Positions 1-6,768 of a DNA stretch of 16,711 bases are shown here, piece after piece. The DNA lies in the NCBI GenBank assembly GCA_001816695.1, contig MHCR01000026.1, positions 3,356 through 20,066 on the forward strand, in the 5' to 3' direction. The stretch's first letter is position 1; every line of letters begins with the position of its first letter. The notes under the pieces are model-generated. The model saw only the letters and a program-made list of their open reading frames with translations. It had not been told where the DNA came from and did not search any database. The position numbers and the translations under genes were made by a program. The DNA is from Candidatus Woykebacteria bacterium RBG_16_39_9b (lineage in GTDB: Bacteria > Patescibacteriota > Microgenomatia > Woykebacterales > RBG-16-39-9b).

Positions 1-1527
1 CACACGGAGAGCTTTGGCAGCCATTTTGGCATTTTCCGCCAAAATTTGTTTTTTATCTTCTTCATTCAAAACAACTTCAGAACCGTTTTTGATTAATTTT
101 GTGCATTGGGTGAGAACAATCTCGGGTGCCCCCTTTGTGTATACTGAAAGATCTTTATTTTCTTCTACTACCACACTCATCATTTTTCTTTCAGAATTAA
201 ATGGCACCTCATAAATTCTTTTGCCTGTTTCTTTAAACCCGCCTTTGTAAGCATCAACGATTAAAGCCCCTTCGGTTGGGTCGCCAAGTATCTTGCCACT
301 CTCATCAAGATGCGCGTTGTTGCAAGAACTTCCAGCCTTGAGAATAAGATTTAGATTTTTTGGATCTATATTTTTACCCTCTAACTGAAAATCCCCGACT
401 GGTTCATATCCATGGCCTGTTACGCTGTAAACTGTCCCATCAAAATAAATTTCTCTGACAGTCATTTCACCGCTTGTTAAAGTACCTGTTTTATCGGCAC
501 AAATTACATCGACGCTCCCCAACGTCTCGACACTGGTTAATTTTCTTACTAGTGCGTTTCTTTTAAGCATGCGTTGGGTTCCAAAAGCCAGGGAAATTGT
601 CACTACGGCGGGCAATCCTTCTGGGATTGCCGCTACAGCTAAAGCCACCGAGGCAATAAAGGATTTTAGGAGCTTGTCTAATAAAGAGAGATGCGAAAAA
701 TCTTGGGCGAAAAAGACGATAAAAACAAACACAACGGTGCTTATTGCCAAAGTACCATAACCTAAAATACGACCGAGTTTATCGAGACGTTTTTGTATAG
801 GGGTTTCTTCCTCCTCTGTTTCGGCAACTACCCTTGCTATTTTTCCTATTTGGGTGGAATCGCCAGTAGAAACAACTACTCCTAAACCACGGCCGCTCGT
901 AATTACAGTACTCGAAAACACCATGTTTTTTTGATCGGCTATTTGTAAATCACCACTCAAAACTTCAGTAATTTTATTTACTGGCGTAGACTCTCCAGTA
1001 AGAGAAGCCTCATTAGTCTGCAGGCTTGCTACATCAATAACGCGTATATCAGCTGGTACTTTTTCGCCTTCTTCCAAAACGACCAAATCTCCTGGTACCA
1101 AATCTACGGTGTCAATTTCCTTTTCCCTACCCTCACGAATCACCTTGGCCTTGAAGGCAAGCAGTTTTTTCAGTGCTTCAATGGCTTTTTCAGCTCGGTA
1201 TTCTTGTATGAAACCAAGAACCGCAATCATGATTACGATTGCTAAGATTAAACCACCTTCAATTAGGTCGTCTCGATCTTTTTCTCCAAAAATGTAAACG
1301 ATAAAGGTAAGAGCGGCACTGGCAAGCAAAATTATTACTAAAAGGTTTTTAAATTGATCGATAAAAATTTCGAAAGAAGAAATTTCCTTTTTTTCCGAAA
1401 GTTTATTTTGACCGTACTTTTGTAAGCGGGTAGCGGCTTCCTGTTTCGATAAGCCTTCGTCGTTTGTTGTGAAGCGGTCAAAAATTTCTTGTTTTGTCAG
1501 GGAAAAAAAATTCTGGGTTTCTTTCAC
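1..1527 (-). CDS. P2-type cation-transporting ATPase, 3' part outside window
   Basis: ATP-driven cation pump of the P-type ATPase family. About 509 N-terminal residues are inside the window and the gene continues past position 1. Reading inward from the start there is an N-terminal cation-ATPase domain, a first pair of membrane helices (about residues 55-100), an actuator domain with the TGES motif (LTGES, near 990-1010), the PEGLP membrane motif and the phosphorylation motif DKTGTLT, with Asp345 encoded at 493-495. PEGLP plus this layout is typical of P2 (Ca2+/SERCA or PMR1-like) pumps; heavy-metal CPx motifs are absent. The chosen start is GTG at 1527, which has an AGAGGA Shine-Dalgarno at 1540-1535, and translation stays open from there. 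The gene is divergent from a metallothionein-like gene. The transported ion (Ca2+, Mn2+ or other) cannot be fixed without the C-terminal helices. Confidence 0.93.
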   Translation of the reverse strand, partial: MKETQNFFSLTKQEIFDRFTTNDEGLSKQEAATRLQKYGQNKLSEKKEISSFEIFIDQFKNLLVIILLASAALTFIVYIFGEKDRDDLIEGGLILAIVIMIAVLGFIQEYRAEKAIEALKKLLAFKAKVIREGREKEIDTVDLVPGDLVVLEEGEKVPADIRVIDVASLQTNEASLTGESTPVNKITEVLSGDLQIADQKNMVFSSTVITSGRGLGVVVSTGDSTQIGKIARVVAETEEEETPIQKRLDKLGRILGYGTLAISTVVFVFIVFFAQDFSHLSLLDKLLKSFIASVALAVAAIPEGLPAVVTISLAFGTQRMLKRNALVRKLTSVETLGSVDVICADKTGTLTSGEMTVREIYFDGTVYSVTGHGYEPVGDFQLEGKNIDPKNLNLILKAGSSCNNAHLDESGKILGDPTEGALIVDAYKGGFKETGKRIYEVPFNSERKMMSVVVEENKDLSVYTKGAPEIVLTQCTKLIKNGSEVVLNEEDKKQILAENAKMAAKALRV

Positions 1528-1545
1528 GGCAGCTTCCTCTAACCT

Positions 1546-1611
1546 ATTATATATTAACGCTAGGTTTGTTGACAGCATTCATTTGACAGCCACCGGCTAT
1601 CTGTTTAATAT
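1546..1611. promoter_or_regulatory. Divergent promoter region with TTGACAGC direct repeat
   Basis: The plus promoter for the small Cys-rich gene is TTGACA at 1583-1588, a 17-bp spacer and TAATAT at 1606-1611, which puts the transcript start only about 3 nt before ATG 1621. The minus promoter for the ATPase has TATAAT at 1551-1546 but only a poor -35. The octamer TTGACAGC occurs twice in direct orientation (1569-1576 and 1583-1590) and covers the plus -35 box and the -35 zone of the minus promoter, so it could be a shared operator. The boxes are seen in the sequence; regulation is inferred. Confidence 0.6.
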
Positions 1612-1620
1612 TTAACTAAT

Positions 1621-1803
1621 ATGGGAATTTTTGGGGGCAGTGAGGAAACAGAAGAAAAAGTAAAGACATGCCCAAATTGTGATAAAGAGCTCAAACCGGG
1701 AGAGGGTATAAGAAAAGAGGATGGTCATTTCTGCTGCGATGCTTGCTGTGAGCGAGGACCAAAACCGGAAAAAGAAAAAAGTAAAACCTGTGAGTTCTGC
1801 TAA
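1621..1803 (+). CDS. Small Cys-rich metallothionein-like protein
   Basis: A 60-aa protein with eight cysteines: CPNC near residue 17, CCDACC near 38-43 and a C-terminal CEFC. The core GHFCCDACCERG resembles the YYCCEACADG segment of cyanobacterial SmtA and other bacterial metallothioneins (Pfam Metallothio_Pro), and the spacing of the first CxxC to this core also fits. It probably binds Zn, Cd or Cu ions in the cytoplasm. The charged Lys/Glu linker and the lack of the usual His residues make it atypical, and a generic zinc-ribbon protein is the alternative. No Shine-Dalgarno precedes ATG 1621, and a -10 box ends 9 nt upstream. Divergence from a cation ATPase supports a metal role. Its stop lies 6 bp from the convergent stop of the neighbouring MgtE-type gene. 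Confidence 0.75.
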   Translation: MGIFGGSEETEEKVKTCPNCDKELKPGEGIRKEDGHFCCDACCERGPKPEKEKSKTCEFC

Positions 1804-1809
1804 TCTCCG

Positions 1810-2505
1810 CTAGAAAAATATTGATACGAGAACCGCCAAGATAATCATATTCCCAAAATCGGCAACTGAAGTAGTAATGGTAATCAGGAAATTATTCGGG
1901 TCTTCCCGCCGTTTATAAAAATAAAGACCCGTTACTACGGTAAGGAAAAACAAAATAGTAACAAGTAGCGCAACGTCAGCAAGAACAACAAAGAAGATTT
2001 TCACCACCAGTAAATAACCTAAAGCATAACCCTTCAACATAGATATGATCAATGCAGCACTAGAAGCTAAGGTGCCGGTAAATAAAGCCACGATCAATAT
2101 CTGGGCCAATAGTTTCCTCAAAGGTTTGGATTGAGACCAACTTTTGCCGACTACTCCCTCATGGAGCATCGTCGAAAATCTTCCCGAGACTATGGTCGCG
2201 AAATCACCCAACAGATCATTAAGAGTGGGTAAAAGGATCACCAAAGGTAAAAGTGAAAGAAAAGCATCCTTGACTCTTTCAACCGCCAACCCACCAAAAG
2301 TATCTATCAGCGAAGCTAAAAGAAGGATTTTTAGACTTTCCCTAATTATCGTCTTGGGGACATTGGAATGGGGACCATACTCCTTAATATAAAATAAGGT
2401 GTTGTGTGAGATAGCGTAATTTTTGTGGATCTCATGAATGAGAGGGTGGTAGCTTTTGCGCTCTATTCTATTTAAGTTCCTTAAATGCTCTTTTAGATGC
2501 TTCAT
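1810..2505 (-). CDS. MgtE/SLC41-type membrane domain protein, second half-unit
   Basis: A 231-aa membrane protein matching only the integral membrane domain of MgtE (SLC41 family, divalent cation channels for Mg2+/Co2+). A cytosolic, basic, His-rich stretch of about 50 residues precedes about five hydrophobic helices. Family signatures are the LLPTLNDLLGDFATIVSGR segment (92-109; the position usually holding GN is GD) and EDPNN (201-205) followed by TTSVADFGN with Asp216. The cytosolic gating N domain and CBS domains of full MgtE are absent. The start overlaps the upstream MgtE-type gene by 4 nt (ATGA), implying translational coupling and probably a heterodimer that rebuilds the two-fold pore. 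Split pairs of this kind are known in archaea. Mg2+ as substrate is inferred from the family. Confidence 0.85.
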   Translation of the reverse strand: MKHLKEHLRNLNRIERKSYHPLIHEIHKNYAISHNTLFYIKEYGPHSNVPKTIIRESLKILLLASLIDTFGGLAVERVKDAFLSLLPLVILLPTLNDLLGDFATIVSGRFSTMLHEGVVGKSWSQSKPLRKLLAQILIVALFTGTLASSAALIISMLKGYALGYLLVVKIFFVVLADVALLVTILFFLTVVTGLYFYKRREDPNNFLITITTSVADFGNMIILAVLVSIFF

Positions 2506-3044
2506 ATAATAAACACGGCAACCAACAATGAAAGAATACTGATGACGTCACCACTTGTAGTGATCACCGGACCAATTATATTATTGGGATCGTGACCCTT
2601 TTTAAAAAAGTAGAAAGTAGCAAGTAGTGTCAGAGGCACCTCGATTGCGTTAGCGATTATCCCAGCTAGCAACGCAGCTAAGATAATTTTTGGAACAAAT
2701 ATATCAAAGACGATTAGACTAAACAAAAAGGCAAGGGTGCCCAGTACTAAAGAGACAACCATGGCCAAAAAGAAAGAAGCCAGCAAGTTGCCCCTGATTA
2801 TTTTTGTATTTAGTTTACTTGGGTTGATAATACCTAAAAATAAACCGGAACTTAATCTTGAGGCCAACGCGCCACTAATATTACCTCTCATGTCCAAAAA
2901 ACCAGGGAAAAGAATAAACATACCGGGGATAAAAAATATTTTATCCACGTAAACAGCCAAAAAAATCCCGCCGATGAGCCCACCAAACATGGATGCAAGC
3001 TCCGAAGCAAGAATTTCTTTAAACCCTTTATCGAAAATATTCAT
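2502..3044 (-). CDS. MgtE/SLC41-type membrane domain protein, first half-unit
   Basis: A 180-aa protein that is almost entirely an MgtE/SLC41 pore domain with about five membrane helices. Conserved elements are DMRGNISGALASRLSSG (51-67), GHDPNNIIGP (150-159) and TTSGD with Asp166, which correspond to the Mg2+-lining part of the MgtE pore. There is no N domain or CBS domain, so the known Mg-sensing gate is missing. It is closer to the family consensus than its downstream partner, with which it overlaps by 4 nt. It sits 46 bp after sodX. That gap has an extended -10 like sequence (TGCTAAAAT) at about 3072-3064, so an internal promoter is possible in addition to read-through from sodN-sodX. There is no clear Shine-Dalgarno. 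Confidence 0.88.
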   Translation of the reverse strand: MNIFDKGFKEILASELASMFGGLIGGIFLAVYVDKIFFIPGMFILFPGFLDMRGNISGALASRLSSGLFLGIINPSKLNTKIIRGNLLASFFLAMVVSLVLGTLAFLFSLIVFDIFVPKIILAALLAGIIANAIEVPLTLLATFYFFKKGHDPNNIIGPVITTSGDVISILSLLVAVFII

Positions 3045-3090
3045 CGGAGAGCTAAATTAAATTTTAGCATGCTTTCGGGGATAAATTCAT

Positions 3091-3390
3091 TCAATACTTT
3101 AGCCAGATCTTGCCTAAAATGTCTTTACTGCTTACCCAACCGAACTTACGACTGTCGGTACTATCGACTTTATTAATTCCAACAACGATATATTTATTGT
3201 TTTTTAGCACTTTTTCTACTCTTTTGAGTAATAACTTATTAGGGATATTTGGAGCGTTCAGAGCCACAATATCGCTTACTTTTGGCTGTGAAAAAAGGTA
3301 AGCCAACCGATTAATTAGAACACCTTGTCCCTCTTTAATAAGAGGCTCCATACTGTGGCCTTTGACGACGAATCTTTTGATAGGAAGCAT
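3091..3390 (-). CDS. sodX: Nickel-type superoxide dismutase maturation peptidase (S26 family)
   Basis: A 99-aa serine peptidase of the S24/S26 signal-peptidase fold. The catalytic Ser13 lies in GHSMEP and the general base Lys56 in LLLKRVEKV; the later box GINKVDSTDSRKFG corresponds to the conserved GDN..S.DSR.fG of the family. There is no N-terminal membrane anchor, unlike ordinary signal peptidase I, which fits the SodX type. Its likely substrate is the propeptide of the NiSOD encoded immediately upstream (stop of sodN at 3395, start here at 3390): removal of the first 20 residues exposes the His that forms the nickel hook. The tight spacing and lack of a Shine-Dalgarno suggest coupled translation. 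Function is inferred from domain plus neighbour, a well-established pairing. Confidence 0.92.
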   Translation of the reverse strand: MLPIKRFVVKGHSMEPLIKEGQGVLINRLAYLFSQPKVSDIVALNAPNIPNKLLLKRVEKVLKNNKYIVVGINKVDSTDSRKFGWVSSKDILGKIWLKY

Positions 3391-3394
3391 AATA

Positions 3395-3913
3395 TTATTC
3401 TGTTTGCTTTGGTACTACAATTTCTTTCTCAGAAGGATATGTGGTTTTTACCTTCACAGTATCTACACCTTTAGTTTTCCAAAATACTTCCGCTATTTTT
3501 TGAACCGATTCAAGAAGATTATTTGCGGCTTGTTCATCCAACTCCTGCTTTGAAGTCGAAGCTAATCTCATCGTCTCGGATACTAGCTCATGCAGATTTG
3601 GATATTCTTTCACAAACACTGGTTTGAAATAGTCTCCCCAAAGAATTCTAATCTCGTGCTTAACCAGCTCGGCGTGTTCTTCCTTAACAGCAGTTAATCT
3701 GGATATTTGGGAGATTGTTTTTTTTCTTTCTTCAAAATCGGGGTTTTCAGAAGATGCTTCCAAAGATTTTATCATATTTGTCATTCGTATTACTGTATGG
3801 GCTGCGACTTGAGCTAGATGCGGATCATAGATACCGCAAGGAATATCGCAATGAGCGTAAATAGACTTTGGTGGAAAAATTCGATCGATCAATCTCAAAA
3901 AAGTACTAATCAT
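3395..3913 (-). CDS. sodN: Nickel-containing superoxide dismutase precursor
   Basis: A 172-aa NiSOD that dismutates superoxide to O2 and H2O2 at a mononuclear Ni site. The nickel hook HCDIPCGIYDP starts at residue 21, matching the family HCDxPCGxYDP. His21 becomes the N-terminus after cleavage, with Cys22 and Cys26 as thiolate ligands. The 20-residue leader ends in SIYA and has no real hydrophobic signal peptide, so the enzyme is probably cytoplasmic. The rest is helical, as in the four-helix-bundle family, and ends in VQKIAEVFWKTKG plus a roughly 25-residue Lys/Thr-rich tail beyond the usual end. The start is ATG 3913, with a strong AAAGGAGG Shine-Dalgarno at about 3927-3920. A TATAAA box lies at 3957-3952 with no good -35. 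It is the first gene of sodN-sodX and probably of the two MgtE-type genes. Confidence 0.95.
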   Translation of the reverse strand: MISTFLRLIDRIFPPKSIYAHCDIPCGIYDPHLAQVAAHTVIRMTNMIKSLEASSENPDFEERKKTISQISRLTAVKEEHAELVKHEIRILWGDYFKPVFVKEYPNLHELVSETMRLASTSKQELDEQAANNLLESVQKIAEVFWKTKGVDTVKVKTTYPSEKEIVVPKQTE

Positions 3914-4115
3914 AATAATCCTCCTTTTGTTGGGTTAATCTAACAAATTTTTTTATAAAAGTAAACAAACAAAGCGACCGTCGGAATTAAAAACCCATTA
4001 TTATGCGGCGGAGCCTTCTAGTAACTACTATTATTATCATCAATTTTCAGTGCATGACCGCTAGTCACCCCCTAACTACTTGTAAGTGAATTAACATTTA
4101 GTTTAAAATCGAAAA
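3914..4115. other. Divergent intergenic region between sodN and the MGMT-type gene
   Basis: About 200 bp holding the two divergent promoters. For the plus gene there is TTGTAA at 4080-4085 and TAAAAT at 4104-4109 with an 18-bp spacer, predicting a transcript that starts at the ATG itself (4116). Small inverted repeats are visible: CGAC-C-GTCG near 3975 and TGAC-CGCTA-GTCA near 4056, either of which could be an operator. No gene was found. Confidence 0.5.
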
Positions 4116-4418
4116 ATGAGCTATAAGGAAACGGTTTACAAGATCATGTTCCTTATCCCAAAGGGAAGAGTGTTAACGTATGGTGGCCTAGCAAAACTTT
4201 CTGGTGTAAAGAACCCGCGGATTGTGGGAAATCTTCTACACAACAACACCGATCCAAAAAGAATACCTTGCCATCGGGTCGTAAACAGTAAGGGAGAGGT
4301 GGCCACAAGGTACGCCTTTGGGGGAGCAGCGGCCCAGATTACAAAACTACAAAAAGAGGGAGTGGTGGTTGGAGCTAAAACGGTCGATCTAGGTAAATAT
4401 CTTTGGCGGCCGAATTAA
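4116..4418 (+). CDS. Stand-alone MGMT catalytic/DNA-binding domain protein
   Basis: A 100-aa protein consisting only of the C-terminal domain of O6-alkylguanine-DNA alkyltransferase. Seen: the wing/helix GRVLTYGGLAKL with Tyr22, the arginine-finger helix PRIVGNLLHNN with Arg35, and the active-site motif IPCHRVV with Cys52. The cysteine is retained, so it may transfer an alkyl group from DNA bases to itself; alkyltransferase-like (ATL) proteins, which are similarly short, usually have Trp here. The N-terminal RNase H-like domain of full Ada/Ogt proteins is absent. There is no Shine-Dalgarno, and a TAAAAT box 7 nt before the ATG suggests a leaderless mRNA. The SDR gene 48 bp downstream has its own promoter. 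True methyltransferase versus damage-sensing activity cannot be decided from sequence. Confidence 0.87.
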   Translation: MSYKETVYKIMFLIPKGRVLTYGGLAKLSGVKNPRIVGNLLHNNTDPKRIPCHRVVNSKGEVATRYAFGGAAAQITKLQKEGVVVGAKTVDLGKYLWRPN

Positions 4419-4427
4419 GATCTTGTA

Positions 4428-4456
4428 TTGGCAAACAAGATGCATAGAACTATAAT
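4428..4456 (+). promoter_or_regulatory. Promoter of the SDR gene
   Basis: TTGGCA at 4428-4433, a 17-bp spacer and a perfect TATAAT at 4451-4456. The expected start is near 4463, only about 4 nt before ATG 4467. The AGAGG at 4459-4463 is 3 nt from the ATG, too close for a normal Shine-Dalgarno and largely outside the predicted transcript. Confidence 0.75.
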
Positions 4457-4466
4457 ATAGAGGTCT

Positions 4467-5276
4467 ATGGAACAAACTAGCTTGAGCAGGCTACTTGACC
4501 TTTCTGGAAAAACTGCAATTGTAACTGGTGGTGCCAGAGGCATTGGTTTTGGCATAGCTTCCCGGCTAGCAGAAGCTGGAGCCAATGTAGCCATTGTAGA
4601 TCTAAGAAAGGGGGTCGCTGAAGAATCAGTTCAAACACTTGTCGAAAAAGGGTGGAAGTCGATGGGAGTTACCGCAGATGTTTCAAAAGAAGTAGAGGTC
4701 CAAAGAATGGTTGATGAGGTGGTTAAAATCTTTGGTAGCATCGATATTTTGGTCAACAATGCAGGAATCTATCCAAATATTCTTCTCATGAACATGACAA
4801 CGGAGGATTTTGAAAAAGTAATCGCTATCAACCTAAAAGGTGTCTTTCTTTGCACAAAGAAAGCATCTGAACAAATGATCAAACAAGGTAAGGGCGGAAA
4901 AATTATCAATATCACCTCAATTGATGCTCTTCACCCATCTTCTGCAGGATTAGCTCACTACGATGCCAGTAAGCACGGGGTTTGGGGATTCACTAAAAAT
5001 GTGGCCCTAGAGCTTGCTCAACACAACATTTGGGTCAATGCCATTGCTCCAGGCGGTATTGCAACTCCGGGAGTACAAGAAGTGCAAAAAAGTATGCAAG
5101 TACCAGCCGGTGTGGATATGCAAAAAATGCTCGAAGCCTTTTTAGCCAAAATTCCGATGAAACGCATGGGCGAACCGGATGATATTGGTAAAGTAGCCCT
5201 TTTTCTAGCTTCCGAGATGTCTTCTTACATAACGGGTAGCCAAATAGTTGTGGACGGCGGAGTGCTGCTTTCTTAA
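4467..5276 (+). CDS. Short-chain dehydrogenase/reductase (SDR), NAD(P)-dependent
   Basis: A 269-aa classical SDR oxidoreductase. The Rossmann cofactor motif is TGGARGIG (20-27) and the second strand ends in Asp45, which favours NAD(H). The structural motif is NNAG (97-100). The catalytic tetrad is Asn122, Ser151, Tyr165 and Lys169 (YDASK). The C-terminus SSYITGSQIVVDGG is typical of FabG and glucose/gluconate dehydrogenase-like members. Length is normal and the gene looks intact. The substrate is unknown: 3-oxoacyl-ACP reductase, sugar dehydrogenase or another alcohol dehydrogenase are all possible, and no pathway partner is adjacent to decide. It is transcribed from its own strong promoter with almost no leader, and is convergent with pyrD (19-bp gap). 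Confidence 0.92.
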   Translation: MEQTSLSRLLDLSGKTAIVTGGARGIGFGIASRLAEAGANVAIVDLRKGVAEESVQTLVEKGWKSMGVTADVSKEVEVQRMVDEVVKIFGSIDILVNNAGIYPNILLMNMTTEDFEKVIAINLKGVFLCTKKASEQMIKQGKGGKIINITSIDALHPSSAGLAHYDASKHGVWGFTKNVALELAQHNIWVNAIAPGGIATPGVQEVQKSMQVPAGVDMQKMLEAFLAKIPMKRMGEPDDIGKVALFLASEMSSYITGSQIVVDGGVLLS

Positions 5277-5295
5277 CCTTTTGTTGTAATTTGAC

Positions 5296-6411
5296 CTAAG
5301 CTTCTGATCCCACAGCTTCTTTGATATTCCGAAAACGATCTCTCTCAATTAATCGAACTAGTCCTTGATTTATCTCACTAATAACTTGGGGGCCTTCAAA
5401 AACCATACCGGTGATAAGCTGCACCAAGCTAGCTCCCGATTTTATCTTTTTATAGGCATCTTCAGCCGAAAAAACACCACCGCAGCCGATAATCACATAT
5501 TTGCCTTTGGTGTTTTTGTAAATATAACGAATCGTCTCTGTAGCTAAATCGTCTACCACTTTGCCGCTAAGCCCTCCCTTTTCCGGAACAGTTCTTTCAA
5601 CGATTTTGTTATTATCTCTGTTTTTGGTCAGGTTTGTACAAACAAATCCGTGAACACGATGGTTGGAAACCACGTCCAAAATAGCATCTATTTCCCTCTT
5701 GGAAAGATCCGGGGAAAGCTTTAAAAAAATTGGTTTGCTAGTCGGAATTTGATCGATTATTTCTAACAGCCGGTCAAGGCTTTTGGCGTCGGTAAATGGT
5801 TGACCGCCATAAGCATTGGGGCAACTAATATTAATTGTAAAGTAATCCCCTATGTCAGCGAATTTCTTAAACGCGTTTGCATAATCTTTAATACCAGCAT
5901 CCATGTTCACTGTATTCAGGTTATTGGTCTTGGCAATATTAGTGCCGATAGGAATCTTAAAAGTTTTTTTTAATCTTTGGGCAATTTTCTGGCAACCTTC
6001 ATTCTTCAAACCATAATTTACCACCAAAACTTTTGATTTTTTCAATCTCCACAACCTTGGTTTTGGGTTCCCCTCACAAGGCTCGCCAGTAATGGATCCC
6101 ACTTCAGCGAAACCAAATCCAACGCTGGGCATAATATCCGTCAGTCGTGCATCTTTATCAAATCCAGCAGCTAAACCAATTGGGTTTGGAAAGTTTATAC
6201 CGAGAATTTGTTGTTCTAATCTCTTGTTTGAGTAGGATAAAAAAAATGAGGTCAGACTCCTAGTAACCGCACTGCTACCTAAAAACCTACCGATAGAGAC
6301 CATGCGGTCATGAATCGTTTCTGGATCGATTTGAAAAAATATCTTTTTAAGAATTTCTCTGTAAAGAAATGCGTTGATCTGATTTCTAACAGAGACAAAA
6401 TTCTGAGTCAT
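5296..6411 (-). CDS. pyrD: Dihydroorotate dehydrogenase, class-2-like
   Basis: A 371-aa FMN enzyme for the fourth step of pyrimidine synthesis, dihydroorotate to orotate. A class-2-type N-terminal extension contains the FFQIDPETIHD segment typical of E. coli PyrD, suggesting peripheral membrane association. FMN-barrel motifs follow: GLAAGFDKDA (79-88), NYGLKNEG (132-139), NISCPNAYGG (194-203), KPIFLKLSP, CTNLTK, GGLSGK and IIGCGGVFSAEDA. At the catalytic base position class 2 enzymes carry Ser (NISSPN), whereas here it is Cys197, as in class 1 enzymes. The start ATG 6411 lies 21 bp after the stop of a small membrane protein gene, so the two are probably co-transcribed. No Shine-Dalgarno is visible. 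The electron acceptor (quinone or other) is uncertain. Confidence 0.94.
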   Translation of the reverse strand: MTQNFVSVRNQINAFLYREILKKIFFQIDPETIHDRMVSIGRFLGSSAVTRSLTSFFLSYSNKRLEQQILGINFPNPIGLAAGFDKDARLTDIMPSVGFGFAEVGSITGEPCEGNPKPRLWRLKKSKVLVVNYGLKNEGCQKIAQRLKKTFKIPIGTNIAKTNNLNTVNMDAGIKDYANAFKKFADIGDYFTINISCPNAYGGQPFTDAKSLDRLLEIIDQIPTSKPIFLKLSPDLSKREIDAILDVVSNHRVHGFVCTNLTKNRDNNKIVERTVPEKGGLSGKVVDDLATETIRYIYKNTKGKYVIIGCGGVFSAEDAYKKIKSGASLVQLITGMVFEGPQVISEINQGLVRLIERDRFRNIKEAVGSEA

Positions 6412-6432
6412 TTTGGAACTTGTGCAGCTTTT

Positions 6433-6741
6433 CTAGTGAGGCGCCACAATCTCACCAACTACAAACCACAGAACGAGAAGACCAATCATGGCAGCAATAA
6501 TAACCAAGATAGAGCGCTCCTTGTTCTTTATAATCGCGATGATTCCAGCAATAAAGGCGGCTATGGCGGAGGCTCCGGCCCCAAGCATTGGGATGCTAAT
6601 CCAAAGGTTATCAAAAAATGTTTCCCCGCCCTCCTGTCCTAGCACGGAAACAACAAACATGCCAGTTGCGAGCAACAAAAAGAAAGCAATGACGAATCCA
6701 ACCGACCATTTACCTAAAGGTGTTTTTGGTAACAAGCTCAC
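6433..6741 (-). CDS. Small three-helix membrane protein upstream of pyrD
   Basis: A 102-aa membrane protein of unknown function. Three hydrophobic segments are evident: about residues 13-34 (VGFVIAFFLLLATGMFVV), 50-70 (MLGAGASAIAAFIAGIIAII) and 77-98 (LVIIAAMIGLLVLWFVVGEI). I chose GTG 6741 rather than the longer in-frame TTG at 6759 because an exceptionally strong Shine-Dalgarno (GGGGAGGAGG, about 6757-6748) ends 6 nt before this GTG, while the longer reading would translate through it. It is the first gene of a likely two-gene unit with pyrD (21-bp gap). No motif ties it to pyrimidine metabolism, so co-transcription may be incidental. Confidence 0.7.
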   Translation of the reverse strand: MSLLPKTPLGKWSVGFVIAFFLLLATGMFVVSVLGQEGGETFFDNLWISIPMLGAGASAIAAFIAGIIAIIKNKERSILVIIAAMIGLLVLWFVVGEIVAPH

Positions 6742-6768
6742 TTTCCACCTCCTCCCCAATCCTTGATG

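Noticed and set aside
569..760. Plus-strand reading frame inside the ATPase gene
   Set aside because: Antisense to a well-conserved P-type ATPase segment around PEGLP; no independent evidence.
3945..3990. Full sigma70 promoter or Nur/Fur box for sodN
   Set aside because: TATAAA is present but no -35 at 16-18 bp and no recognisable Fur-type inverted repeat.
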